DNA of 41,411 bases from a virus. Made by a program: the position numbers and the translations under genes. Where the stretch lies: positions 1 to 41,411 of the IMG/VR virus record IMGVR_UViG_3300035661_000138; one strand, 5' to 3'. This document shows positions 7,028-13,486 of this stretch, in pieces (positions within the stretch are counted from its first letter, which is position 1; each line of letters begins with the position of its first letter). Below the pieces are notes generated by a model, which did not search any database, was not told where the DNA came from, and saw only the letters and a program-made list of their open reading frames with translations.

Positions 7028-7552
7028 ATGTATAAGTACGCTGGAATAGGCAGTCGTCGGACTCCACAGAACATTCTGGAAGACATGTTTGCCATTGGCA
7101 AATCTCTGGCTAGTAGTTGTGTTCTTCGATCTGGCCATGCTGATGGGGCTGACTTAGCTTTTGAGCTGGGTTGTGATCAGAACCAAGGAAACAAAGAGAT
7201 ATTCATCCCTTGGAATGGGTTCAATGGGGCCAGGGTGCGTAATGGATTCATTGTCCCACCTTGGACAGATAAAGCCCTAGAAATTGCCTCTAAGGCCCAT
7301 CCTACATGGGATAGGTGCAGCATAGCAGCTAAGAAATTACATACACGTAATGTGTATCAGCTTCTTGGTATCAATTTGAATGATCCAGTAGATATGGTTA
7401 TCTGCTGGACACCAAATGCTTTAGGTAGTGGTGGTACTGGTCAAGCAATAAGAATTGCTAAATCACTAGGCATACCTGTATTTGACATTGCTAGCCAAGA
7501 GCAAGCAATACTCTGTTATAAATTTATTCTAGAGAGATTCAATGTTAACTGA
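7028..7552 (+). CDS. SLOG (DprA/YspA-like) Rossmann protein
   Basis: A protein of 174 residues. It opens with YKYAGIGSRRTP and has LRSGHADGADLAFELG at about residues 35-50. These are the two glycine-rich signatures of the SLOG superfamily (DprA, LOG, YspA/DUF2493 type), which binds nucleotides or nucleotide-derived ligands. A third conserved block, ICWTPNALGSGGTGQAIRIA (about residues 125-144), matches the 'PnG..GGT..A...A' region of the fold. Phage copies are common, but their ligand is mostly unknown. It is the first gene of a tightly overlapping early operon that ends with RNAPII, 75 bases after candidate promoter a. A role in nucleotide salvage or in binding host signal nucleotides is inference. 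Confidence 0.8.
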   Translation: MYKYAGIGSRRTPQNILEDMFAIGKSLASSCVLRSGHADGADLAFELGCDQNQGNKEIFIPWNGFNGARVRNGFIVPPWTDKALEIASKAHPTWDRCSIAAKKLHTRNVYQLLGINLNDPVDMVICWTPNALGSGGTGQAIRIAKSLGIPVFDIASQEQAILCYKFILERFNVN

Positions 7553-7838
7553 TTTCTACAAGGAAATTTTGAAATGGATAGATACTGGTGAGAGCGAGTA
7601 TCCATTTTCGGAGAAGACTGGTTTATGCAGTAACTTAATCATATTTGTTGTTAAAAACAATACGACTAGCTATAATTACCGAGAGAGTCTATATGATCAA
7701 TTCCATGAAGCAGAATTAAGTGAGGTATATCCATTTAACGAAAATCGTATTGAATACGTCATTGAGTGTCATAAAGGAGCTATATATATGAATGCATCAA
7801 GACTAGACTGGATTAAAAAGCATGCAACATCTGTGTAA
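7542..7838 (+). CDS. Unknown early protein, 98 residues
   Basis: Acidic and aromatic-rich, with no known family. It overlaps the SLOG gene by 11 bases and the next gene by 17, so it should be translated by coupling within the early operon. The sequence shows an amphipathic N-terminus (FYKEILKWIDTGE) and no Cys, membrane or nucleotide-binding motif. Nothing further can be said. Confidence 0.7.
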   Translation: MLTDFYKEILKWIDTGESEYPFSEKTGLCSNLIIFVVKNNTTSYNYRESLYDQFHEAELSEVYPFNENRIEYVIECHKGAIYMNASRLDWIKKHATSV

Positions 7839-8016
7839 ACACTGCCATAAACCAATTAAGTTGGTGCCCTCTGCTGAAGAGCGTGCTAAGAAATATGGTG
7901 GCACTCCTAACTTCTACAGAGATATTTTCACAATGCATAACGAGTGCATTATGGAATTGAGAAAACAACCTATGAACCAAGGAAAAAAGAATGTCCTTAT
8001 TGAAAGAGTTCGCTAA
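7822..8016 (+). CDS. Small zinc-ribbon-like protein
   Basis: 64 residues with CKHC near the N-terminus (residues 5-8) and HNEC around residues 39-42: a CxxC plus HxxC arrangement consistent with one zinc site. The C-terminus is basic (KKNVLIERVR). Small early phage zinc proteins often bind nucleic acid or host RNA polymerase; here that is only a possibility. It overlaps the preceding gene by 17 bases and the following one by 26, so it is part of the coupled operon. Confidence 0.65.
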   Translation: MQHLCKHCHKPIKLVPSAEERAKKYGGTPNFYRDIFTMHNECIMELRKQPMNQGKKNVLIERVR

Positions 8017-8323
8017 AGAGTGGTTAAAAGCAGTTTCTGATTTAAATAATGTAGGGAACTTGATAGTTCCAGATTACGAAGGATTGTGCTCAAATTTTAC
8101 ATCGTACTGTAGGCAGTATTCGATACATTCAATGGAATTGAAATATGAGTTACTTCGTTGTTATGGAACTTTTGATCTACCTTTTGATAGATCAGTAGCA
8201 TTATCTATAAAGGATACTGCTAAACACCTTAATCCAAAACGAAAGGCATTTATGGAAGCAATTGCACAAGGCAAGCTAGTAGTTGATGATTTCGGTGATA
8301 TGGTAACTGTAAATGATAGCTGA
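7991..8323 (+). CDS. Unknown early protein, 110 residues
   Basis: No recognised family. It begins with a helical segment (LLKEFAKEWLKAV) and has two Cys near residues 34 and 42 (CSNFTSYC), without enough ligands for a clear zinc site. It ends VVDDFGDMVTVNDS. AAGGA lies upstream of the ATG at 7991. It overlaps its upstream neighbour by 26 bases and its downstream neighbour by 11. It may be a partner of the zinc protein it overlaps, but no direct evidence exists. Confidence 0.65.
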   Translation: MSLLKEFAKEWLKAVSDLNNVGNLIVPDYEGLCSNFTSYCRQYSIHSMELKYELLRCYGTFDLPFDRSVALSIKDTAKHLNPKRKAFMEAIAQGKLVVDDFGDMVTVNDS

Positions 8324-8537
8324 ATTAACTACTACGGACTTTGATAAGTTCGTACATCAGTTAAATACATTTGATTGGTATTACGCATATCAAGAAGGAC
8401 ATAGACAACATGCGAATATTGTGAACCAATCAAAACAACATCCTCTTTTAGAGGAGGCGTATAACGCCTACATCTATAACTTTAGTTCTGCTGAAGTTAG
8501 GCTTGTTAGATTAACTGAGATAAGGAGCAAGATATGA
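8313..8537 (+). CDS. Unknown small early protein, 74 residues
   Basis: Rich in Tyr, His and Gln (FDWYYAYQEGHRQH), with a helical C-terminus. No known family, no membrane segment. It overlaps its upstream neighbour by 11 bases and its downstream neighbour by the ATGA motif at 8534-8537, so it is kept as a real gene because of operon packing rather than recognised content. Confidence 0.6.
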   Translation: MIAELTTTDFDKFVHQLNTFDWYYAYQEGHRQHANIVNQSKQHPLLEEAYNAYIYNFSSAEVRLVRLTEIRSKI

Positions 8538-8920
8538 CTATTGTATTTGTATTTGGTAGCAATGAAGCTGGCCTACACGCTGCTGGTGCTGCAAAGACAG
8601 CAATGGAAAAACATGGTGCTATCTGGGGTAAATCCTATGGGCATTACGGAAAAAGTTTTGCTATTCCTACTAAGGATGATGCAATTGAAGCATTGCCAAT
8701 AAATAACATTCATCTTTATGTGAATGGCTTCTTAGCTTATGCAGCGGGACATAGAAAGATTACATTCCGAGTTACACGAATTGGATGTGGACTAGCTGGC
8801 TTTAAAGATAGAGATATTGCTCCCTTGTTCCGAGGAGCTACGAAGAATGTAGAATTTGATTTAGATTGGCAGCCTTGGATCGGCGACTACAACAAGTATT
8901 GGGGTACGTATGAAAGTTGA
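8534..8920 (+). CDS. Macro-domain-like nucleotide-binding protein
   Basis: 128 residues. It starts with a beta strand and a Gly/Asn loop (IVFVFGSNEAGLHAAGAA), followed by HGAIWGKSYGHYGKSFAIP and a late 'RIGCGLAGFKDRDIAPLF' block. This is a widespread bacterial and phage family whose Gly-rich loops resemble macro (ADP-ribose-binding) domains. I recognise the family pattern, but no biochemical function is known to me. It shares the early operon with a SLOG protein, another fold that binds nucleotide-derived ligands. The pairing suggests capture or modification of NAD- or nucleotide-derived molecules during takeover, which is inference. Start by ATGA overlap with the preceding gene. Confidence 0.7.
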   Translation: MTIVFVFGSNEAGLHAAGAAKTAMEKHGAIWGKSYGHYGKSFAIPTKDDAIEALPINNIHLYVNGFLAYAAGHRKITFRVTRIGCGLAGFKDRDIAPLFRGATKNVEFDLDWQPWIGDYNKYWGTYES

Positions 8921-9110
8921 ATTTTTCTACCGCACTTCTCGTGGTGCAACTGCTATGAAATTCTTTGAAGAAGAGAAGGCACGAGAATGGTATAGGAAAC
9001 AGAAAGAAAAGCATGGTAATGCTTTGTCTGAAATGGTGTTAGTGAAGCAAGTAACGACAGTTAAGGAGACAATTTATGGCGAACCTATTAGCTGCTCAGT
9101 TAGCATTTGA
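8910..9110 (+). CDS. Unknown small early protein, 66 residues
   Basis: Begins MKVEFFYRTSRGATAMKFF, then a charged helix (EEEKAREWYRKQKEKHG) and a beta-rich end. No family recognised. It overlaps its upstream neighbour by 11 bases. Its last 35 bases contain the ribosome site and start of RNAPII subunit 1, so its translation is coupled to that of the polymerase. Confidence 0.65.
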   Translation: MKVEFFYRTSRGATAMKFFEEEKAREWYRKQKEKHGNALSEMVLVKQVTTVKETIYGEPISCSVSI

Positions 9111-9888
9111 AGAGCTGTTGAGTAAAAACGAACTTCTACCACGAGTAAGAAAGGAGTTCGTAGAATGTAAAGAATTTGACTTCCATGAATATTTGGATAG
9201 ACTTGGTATAGATGTGAAATTTGGCATTGATGTGCTAGTACAGATGGCGCTGCATAAAAGATGTGATTTTCCAACTTTGATGGGGATTATGCGAAATCAC
9301 TTCAAAACTGCCCAAGAAGTAGCAAATGAGTTAATGAATTGCGCTGACGTGGGCATTGTTGAATGGAATGTGGATTTGAAGATATTTATTGTGCGGTTTA
9401 TCTTAACTGCACAAGTCCAAGAGGACTTGGATAGATATCAATATCCACTACCTATGGTAGTCAGACCACGATTGATCGAGAACAATAAAGGTACTGGCTA
9501 CTACAATGGTAAATTATCTATCATTCTGCGAGACAATCATCATGATGATGATGTATGTCTTGATCATATCAACAGACTCAATCAAGTTACTTTCTCTCTG
9601 AATATGGATGTAGTTACATTCATCCGTAATCAGTGGAGAAACCTTGATAAGTTAAAGGAAGGAGAGACCCATCAAGAGTTTGAAAAGCGTAAACGAGCTT
9701 TTGAGAAATATGATAAATCAGCAAAGCATGTCATTAAGCTGATTACTGGCGTAACTAATGTGTTTTATCTGACGCATCGTTATGACAAACGAGGCAGGAC
9801 ATACTGCCAGGGCTATCACGTCAACTATCAAGGAACTGCTTGGAATAAAGCATGTGTAGAGTTTGCACAAAAGGAGTTAATTGAATAG
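9076..9888 (+). CDS. RNA polymerase II small subunit (N4 gp15-like)
   Basis: 270 residues: the N-terminal part of a T7-like single-subunit RNA polymerase that exists as a separate chain. AAGGAG lies eight bases before ATG 9076. Near its C-terminus it has YDKRGRTYCQGYH (about residues 235-247), which matches the T7 polymerase D-x-x-G-R motif that contacts the RNA:DNA hybrid (T7 DWRGRVY). Motifs A, B and C are absent here and present in the next gene. In N4, RNAPII is a heterodimer of about 30 and 40 kDa subunits that transcribes middle genes; sizes and order match. The break falls just after the DxxGR motif. Confidence 0.9.
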   Translation: MANLLAAQLAFEELLSKNELLPRVRKEFVECKEFDFHEYLDRLGIDVKFGIDVLVQMALHKRCDFPTLMGIMRNHFKTAQEVANELMNCADVGIVEWNVDLKIFIVRFILTAQVQEDLDRYQYPLPMVVRPRLIENNKGTGYYNGKLSIILRDNHHDDDVCLDHINRLNQVTFSLNMDVVTFIRNQWRNLDKLKEGETHQEFEKRKRAFEKYDKSAKHVIKLITGVTNVFYLTHRYDKRGRTYCQGYHVNYQGTAWNKACVEFAQKELIE

Positions 9889-9981
9889 AAGCTCAAAACA
9901 AGCACCATAATACAGCACCACTAGGAGCTGTATATATTGGAAGAGAGTCGCTATAAAGTAAATTCATGATAAGAGGAACCA

Positions 9982-11181
9982 ATGAAAGAATTCACAGCAC
10001 GAGAGTATCTCAAAATTGATATTGCTTCACAGTATGGGTTGGATAAATCCACTTGGGAAGAACGTATTGATTGGTTTGATGCCAATGAAGACAAGTTAGT
10101 GGGCTTGATTGACAGTGCTGAAAACCCTGCATTGTTTTTCGCAGGGTTGACAGCTTGGAATAGTATGCTACAGGGAAAACCATCAGGTTATCCTGTATCA
10201 CTGGATGCTACATCTTCAGGATTCCAGCTACTTGCTGTGCTGACTGGAGATGAGTCTGCTGCCAAACTTTGTAATGTGGTCAACACAGGTAAACGTGAAG
10301 ATGCCTACACAGGCATCTATAACATCATGTGTAATCGAATAGGTGAAGTAGCTAAGATTCAGCGTTCGATGGTCAAGGAGGCAATTATGTCGGCCTTATA
10401 CGGCTCCACAGCAGTTCCAAAAAGGGTGTTTGGTGCTGGCCCCTTGCTAGACACATTTATCGCTGTGATGCGTGAAATGGCTCCTGCTGCGTGGGAATTG
10501 AATGAAGCTATGCCTGGGTGTTGGAATTCCACGGCTCTAAGCTATGACTGGGTTATGGCCGATAACTACCATGTGCATATAAAGATTATTGATCATGTTG
10601 CGGAGCATGTTAACTTCTTTAATGAACCATTCACTACATACCGTAAGGTAAATAAACCCACTGAGCAAGGTCGTTCTTTAGGTGCTAATACTATTCATTC
10701 TTTGGATGGCATGATTGTACGTGAAATGTCTCGCCGCTGTAGCTACAATGCTGCTAAGGTTGCTAAGGTAAAGGACATTGCTCTTAGAGACTTTGCTATT
10801 TGTATGGTTGAGAATGAAAATACTGATATGGTCAGAACTTTGTGGTCACACTATGAGGCTACTGGTTATCTCAGTGCAAGGATTCTTGATTACATTGAAG
10901 AATACAACATTGATCTAATTGATGTTGGTGTTTTGATGGAACTGATTAATAGCTTGCCTGATGAGCCATTTCAAATCATGTCTATCCACGATTGTTTTCG
11001 TTGTTTGCCTAAGTATGCTAATGACATGCGTAAGCAATACAACTTACAGCTTGCTCTGATCTCTAGAAGTGAGATTCTCAGCGTGATGATGAGTCAAGTT
11101 CTTGGCAGAAAGGTGCAGTTGGGTAAGGTAAATCCTAACATGTATGATGACATACTTGAAGCAGAGTACGCTTTAAGCTAA
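9982..11181 (+). CDS. RNA polymerase II large subunit (N4 gp16-like)
   Basis: 399 residues with the catalytic centre of a T7-like RNA polymerase. Motif A is DATSSGFQ (Asp75, T7 D537). Motif B is RSMVKEAIMSALYGS (Lys132 and Tyr140, T7 K631 and Y639). The conserved IHSLDG (His239) corresponds to T7 HSQDG. Motif C is SIHDCF (Asp337, T7 D812). All key residues are intact, so the enzyme should be active once joined to subunit 1. AGAGGA precedes the ATG. It is separated from subunit 1 by 93 bases that hold one small stem (ATACAGC/GCTGTAT) and no intron-like core. A strong terminator follows. Confidence 0.93.
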   Translation: MKEFTAREYLKIDIASQYGLDKSTWEERIDWFDANEDKLVGLIDSAENPALFFAGLTAWNSMLQGKPSGYPVSLDATSSGFQLLAVLTGDESAAKLCNVVNTGKREDAYTGIYNIMCNRIGEVAKIQRSMVKEAIMSALYGSTAVPKRVFGAGPLLDTFIAVMREMAPAAWELNEAMPGCWNSTALSYDWVMADNYHVHIKIIDHVAEHVNFFNEPFTTYRKVNKPTEQGRSLGANTIHSLDGMIVREMSRRCSYNAAKVAKVKDIALRDFAICMVENENTDMVRTLWSHYEATGYLSARILDYIEEYNIDLIDVGVLMELINSLPDEPFQIMSIHDCFRCLPKYANDMRKQYNLQLALISRSEILSVMMSQVLGRKVQLGKVNPNMYDDILEAEYALS

Positions 11182-11184
11182 CCA

Positions 11185-11218
11185 ATTAACTACTCCACAT
11201 GGAGTAGTTAATTTTTTT
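11185..11218 (+). terminator. Intrinsic terminator of the RNAPII operon
   Basis: TTAACTACTCC (11186-11196), loop ACAT, GGAGTAGTTAA (11201-11211), then seven Ts. It begins four bases after the RNAPII large-subunit stop. Confidence 0.9.
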
Positions 11219-11243
11219 CTGAGATAGTCATGGAAACTCGTAT

Positions 11244-11257
11244 CTCTTTTTTTGGGG
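11244..11257 (+). promoter_or_regulatory. Candidate RNAPII middle promoter b
   Basis: CTCTTTTTTTGGGG, 25 bases after the RNAPII operon terminator and about 120 bases before the MazG-like gene. The leader also contains an AAGATAT/ATATCTT hairpin. Confidence 0.5.
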
Positions 11258-11377
11258 TGTTGCCTGTTGTTTTCACAAAAGATATCTAGAAAAATATCTT
11301 GTAAAAGCTGTAGATGATAGTTACATCTCCACAACAGAAGTACATTTTTCTTTAACAAAAGTAATTGGAGATAGGTA

Positions 11378-11794
11378 ATGGGTATCAAGATTAACATGAA
11401 CGCTCTGTCCTACGTGTGCCATAAAGCAGCATATAAAGCTGGCTGGTGGTCGGACAATAAAACAGGTCTTGATCTAGCATCTGTAATTAGTAAACCAGCA
11501 GATGCTTCCCAAGAGCTTCTTGCTGCTGCTCTAGTAGCACAGAAGTTGTGCCTAGTACACAGTGAAATCAGTGAAGGTATGGAGGGACACCGCAAAGGCT
11601 TGATGGATGACAAGCTACCTAACCGTACTATGCTAGAAGTGGAATTAGCCGATGCAGTTATTCGCATCATGGATTTGGCAGGTGCTATGCAGTTTGATAT
11701 TGGTGGCGCCATTTCAGAAAAGTTAGCCTATAACGCAAAACGTCCTGACCATAAGCCTGAAGCCCGTGAAGCTACCGGAGGCAAAGCCTACTGA
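11378..11794 (+). CDS. MazG-like all-alpha NTP pyrophosphohydrolase
   Basis: 138 residues. The active-site helices are visible: LVHSEISEGMEGHRKG (the E-x-x-E pair, about residues 67-71) and EVELADAVIRIMDLAG (the E-x-x-D pair, about residues 89-92). These bind magnesium and nucleotide in MazG/dUTPase-type all-alpha pyrophosphatases. Such enzymes clear non-canonical NTPs or act on (p)ppGpp-related pools; which substrate applies here is unknown. The length fits a single-domain MazG-like protein. It is the first gene of a middle unit behind candidate promoter b. GGAG is upstream of ATG 11378. Confidence 0.85.
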   Translation: MGIKINMNALSYVCHKAAYKAGWWSDNKTGLDLASVISKPADASQELLAAALVAQKLCLVHSEISEGMEGHRKGLMDDKLPNRTMLEVELADAVIRIMDLAGAMQFDIGGAISEKLAYNAKRPDHKPEAREATGGKAY

Positions 11795-11812
11795 TCAAAA
11801 AATTAGTAAATA

Positions 11813-11829
11813 TTTTCTTTTTTTGGTTC
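11813..11829 (+). promoter_or_regulatory. Candidate RNAPII middle promoter c
   Basis: TTTTCTTTTTTTGGTTC. It is immediately part of a near-perfect inverted repeat, TTGGTTC-T-GAACCAA (11823-11837), so the RNA would start with a tiny hairpin or the site could be an operator. The next gene begins about 75 bases downstream. Confidence 0.5.
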
Positions 11830-11901
11830 TGAACCAAATTTGGTTATATACTCTAGACCAGTAGCAAGATGCTACTTAAACTAACCAACTAGGAAACTAT
11901 C

Positions 11902-12273
11902 ATGCAATTTGTTCGCACACAAGCCCCTCTGCCCAAGACCCGTCGTACCGTCAATCCCAATGCCGCTCCGCGCAAATCGAAGTACGACTTCGCTAGCATG
12001 AAAGTTGGCGACTCCGATCTGACCAATGAATTTGGTAAGGATGCCAAGAAAGCCATTGCTCGACTGAGTTCAGCAATTGCCATCTACAAACGTCGTACCA
12101 AGGATGACCGTCGCTTCCTCGTCCGCGTGTATAGAGACGAGGAACTAGATCAGGACATTATGGGCGTATGGTGCTTGGCAGCCAAGGAACCAAAGGAAAA
12201 AGAGGTTGCTGAAACGCAATCTGATTTGGTTACTGAAGACGAATCAGATTCAGTTGCTGAAACTACTGAGTAA
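11902..12273 (+). CDS. Small basic protein with acidic tail
   Basis: 123 residues. The first third is basic and Pro-rich (LPKTRRTVNPNAAPRKSKYD). A middle section, YDFASMKVGDSD, is followed by a helical 'DAKKAIARLSSAIAIYKRR' and a beta stretch. The end is highly acidic (about 25 residues rich in Glu and Asp). The KYxFxxMKVGDS pattern recurs in small phage proteins of unknown role. The opposite charges suggest nucleic-acid or protein binding, but no family is known to me. AGGAAA lies upstream of the start. It is followed by the tRNA cluster, so it may share a transcript with it. Confidence 0.75.
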   Translation: MQFVRTQAPLPKTRRTVNPNAAPRKSKYDFASMKVGDSDLTNEFGKDAKKAIARLSSAIAIYKRRTKDDRRFLVRVYRDEELDQDIMGVWCLAAKEPKEKEVAETQSDLVTEDESDSVAETTE

Positions 12274-12348
12274 TCAGCAACAACAGTAGCATCTACAAAA
12301 TGCTGCTGTAAACTATAGGTACTAACAAGTATCTATACTTTACAGTTA

Positions 12349-12429
12349 TCCCTAGTAGCTCAAAGCGGATAGAGCAATGTCGCTAGAATACAAAACGGCA
12401 AGATAGTGGTTCAACTCCACTCTAGGGGT
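12349..12429 (+). tRNA. Aberrant tRNA-like sequence, anticodon unclear
   Basis: Acceptor TCCCTAG/CTAGGGG (one T-G pair), D-stem GCTC/GAGC, and T-arm AGTGG-TTCAACT-CCACT are all good. The anticodon stem TGTCG/CGGCA encloses 13 bases (12383-12395) instead of 7, so no anticodon can be assigned. The 3' end is TCA rather than an encoded CCA, unlike the three normal tRNAs nearby. It may be a decaying tRNA, a tRNA with a small insertion, or a tRNA mimic. Confidence 0.5.
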
Positions 12430-12457
12430 TCAGTAAAAACTGGCTCAACAGGGTTAG

Positions 12458-12469
12458 TTCTTTTTTTGG
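12458..12469 (+). promoter_or_regulatory. Candidate RNAPII middle promoter d
   Basis: TTCTTTTTTTGG directly before the stem-closed element and the Met/Arg tRNAs. If RNA begins at the GG, the transcript's 5' end is exactly the 5' strand of the stem at 12468. Confidence 0.5.
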
Positions 12470-12549
12470 TGGTTGATCTGCTTGGTGTTAGCTACCAAGT
12501 GGTTAGAAGTCTCCTTAAGAAATCCTGCTTATAGGAAAGATCAACCACC
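12468..12549 (+). ncRNA. Stem-closed RNA element upstream of tRNA-Met
   Basis: GGTGGTTGATC (12468-12478) pairs perfectly with GATCAACCACC (12539-12549), enclosing about 60 bases with inner hairpins CTTGGT/ACCAAG and TCCT/AGGA. It resembles a multi-branch junction. It is not a tRNA: it has no T-loop motif and no anticodon arm. It sits between a candidate promoter and tRNA-Met, with four bases to the tRNA. It could be a processed leader, a small RNA, or a highly diverged tRNA relic. Confidence 0.5.
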
Positions 12550-12553
12550 ATCT

Positions 12554-12629
12554 GCCATGTTAGCCAAGCGGTTAAGGCACTGAACTCATAATTCAGGGAT
12601 CGTAGGTTCAAATCCCACACATGGCACCA
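12554..12629 (+). tRNA. tRNA-Met (CAT)
   Basis: Acceptor GCCATGT/ACATGGC, D-arm GCC/GGC, anticodon stem CTGAA/TTCAG with loop CTCATAA (anticodon CAT), T-loop TTCAAAT, encoded CCA. The T-stem has one A-C mismatch. CAT could also be an Ile-accepting tRNA after lysidine modification; the sequence alone does not decide. Confidence 0.92.
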
Positions 12630-12637
12630 TACAAAAT

Positions 12638-12714
12638 CTGCCCGTAGCTCAATTGGATAGAGCTGCTGTCTTCTATATAGTAGGTTGGGAGTTCGAATCT
12701 CTCCGGGCAGGCCA
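12638..12714 (+). tRNA. tRNA-Arg (TCT)
   Basis: Acceptor CTGCCCG/CGGGCAG, D-stem GCTC/GAGC, anticodon stem with loop CTTCTAT (anticodon TCT), T-arm GGGAG-TTCGAAT-CTCTC, discriminator G, encoded CCA. The anticodon stem contains two G-T pairs. It reads AGA codons, which are rare in many hosts and favoured by AT-rich phages. Confidence 0.92.
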
Positions 12715-12745
12715 ATTAAAATACACTTCCATGAAAGGGGGGTTT

Positions 12746-12949
12746 ATGTTTTTGATGAATTTAATACCTACACTCCCCATCTGGGAGAGTTTAAAAAGTT
12801 TGATGGGAATGATGTACCCATCTGAGTATTGGCGGGCTTTATCTCCGCCTAAGAAGGGCAGCAGTAAGATACTTGTTAGACTATATATATTAGTCTATAG
12901 ATATCTTCGCCCAGGGATGATCTACTACGGCCATCTGATCGGGGTATAG
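12746..12949 (+). CDS. Possible small hydrophobic protein between tRNAs
   Basis: 67 residues if started at ATG 12746 (MFLMNLIPTLPIW), behind a GGGGGG tract only three bases away; ATG 12755 is another choice. It has two hydrophobic parts (LIPTLPIWESLKSLMGMMY and ILVRLYILVYRYL). A longer frame beginning inside tRNA-Arg is not believable. It is AT-rich with no known family. The gene lies between tRNA-Arg and a strong terminator, in an otherwise empty stretch of about 400 bases. Coding status is uncertain. Confidence 0.4.
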   Translation: MFLMNLIPTLPIWESLKSLMGMMYPSEYWRALSPPKKGSSKILVRLYILVYRYLRPGMIYYGHLIGV

Positions 12950-13022
12950 ATTGGGACAACTCATCACCGTCTTGATTTATATTCCCGCCAATAAACCCAG
13001 TAATATTTTTACTATATTGGCC

Positions 13023-13067
13023 ATCACACCACATGCATAATACATGTGGTGTGATCTGTGTTTTTCT
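13023..13067 (+). terminator. Terminator after the Met/Arg tRNA unit
   Basis: A 13-bp perfect stem ATCACACCACATG/CATGTGGTGTGAT (13023-13055), followed by TGTTTTTCTTTTT. It separates the tRNA-Met/Arg unit from tRNA-Leu. Confidence 0.85.
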
Positions 13068-13092
13068 TTTTCAAAAAATACATATTTAATAC

Positions 13093-13108
13093 GAACCAAT
13101 ATTGGTTC
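13093..13108. promoter_or_regulatory. 16-bp perfect palindrome, operator-like
   Basis: GAACCAATATTGGTTC, 22 bases before tRNA-Leu. The same half-site TTGGTTC occurs at candidate promoters c and f, paired with GAACC in each. It may be a binding site for a dimeric regulator or a degenerate form of those promoters. Confidence 0.4.
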
Positions 13109-13129
13109 TATAAATAAACATAGTTAAAC

Positions 13130-13213
13130 GCAAGAATGGTGGAAAGGTATACACACTGAACTTAAAATTCAGCGCCTTATGGTATACGGGTTCGACTCCC
13201 GTTTCTTGCACCA
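13130..13213 (+). tRNA. tRNA-Leu (TAA)
   Basis: Acceptor GCAAGAA/TTCTTGC, anticodon stem CTGAA/TTCAG with loop CTTAAAA (anticodon TAA), a long class II variable arm, T-arm ACGGG-TTCGACT-CCCGT, discriminator A, encoded CCA. It reads TTA, a codon favoured by the AT-rich coding sequence. Confidence 0.93.
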
Positions 13214-13224
13214 TTTCCTCCCTT

Positions 13225-13248
13225 AGACTGTATGAAAGCAGTCTTTTA
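13225..13248 (+). terminator. Short hairpin after tRNA-Leu
   Basis: AGACTG/CAGTCT (13225-13244) followed by TTTATT. A weak terminator, or the 3' boundary for tRNA processing, directly before a strong terminator. Confidence 0.55.
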
Positions 13249-13250
13249 TT

Positions 13251-13288
13251 AGCCCCTACTAGAAATAGTAGGGGCTATTTTTTTTTTT
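13251..13288 (+). terminator. Strong intrinsic terminator
   Basis: AGCCCCTACTA (13251-13261), GAAA loop, TAGTAGGGGCT (13266-13276), then A and eleven Ts. It closes the tRNA region. Confidence 0.92.
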
Positions 13289-13373
13289 GAGGTAACTAAA
13301 TAGTATAGCTCTATTGATAGAGACATTAAGTTAGTATATTGCATATATCATATCAACAGGTAGACATGGTAAT

Positions 13374-13431
13374 ATGTTATCTTAATGGCGGTTTAGGGTT
13401 AGCGCCTAAACAAACATTATGTTATCTAATG
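13374..13431. repeat. Direct repeat pair flanking a hairpin
   Basis: ATGTTATCTTAATG (13374-13387) and ATGTTATCTAATG (13419-13431) flank the hairpin GTTTAGG/CCTAAAC (13391-13411). This lies in the 270-base gap between the tRNA terminator and the gene at 13487. It could be an operator pair or part of an origin; no other function is visible. Confidence 0.5.
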
Positions 13432-13486
13432 TCAAGACAAAAAGAAACACTGCTTATTGTGACGCCATTTTCAATTAGGAGAACTA

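Noticed and set aside
9889-9981. Intron or frameshift splitting one RNA polymerase gene
   Set aside because: The gap is only 93 bases, has a ribosome site for the second gene and no intron core. Sizes and break point match the two-subunit N4 RNAPII.
12468-12549. A fifth tRNA
   Set aside because: It has an 11-bp closing stem but no T-loop consensus, no D-arm consensus and no anticodon arm.
12653-12949. 98-residue frame starting inside tRNA-Arg
   Set aside because: The first third is the tRNA itself; only the part from 12746 is considered as a possible gene.
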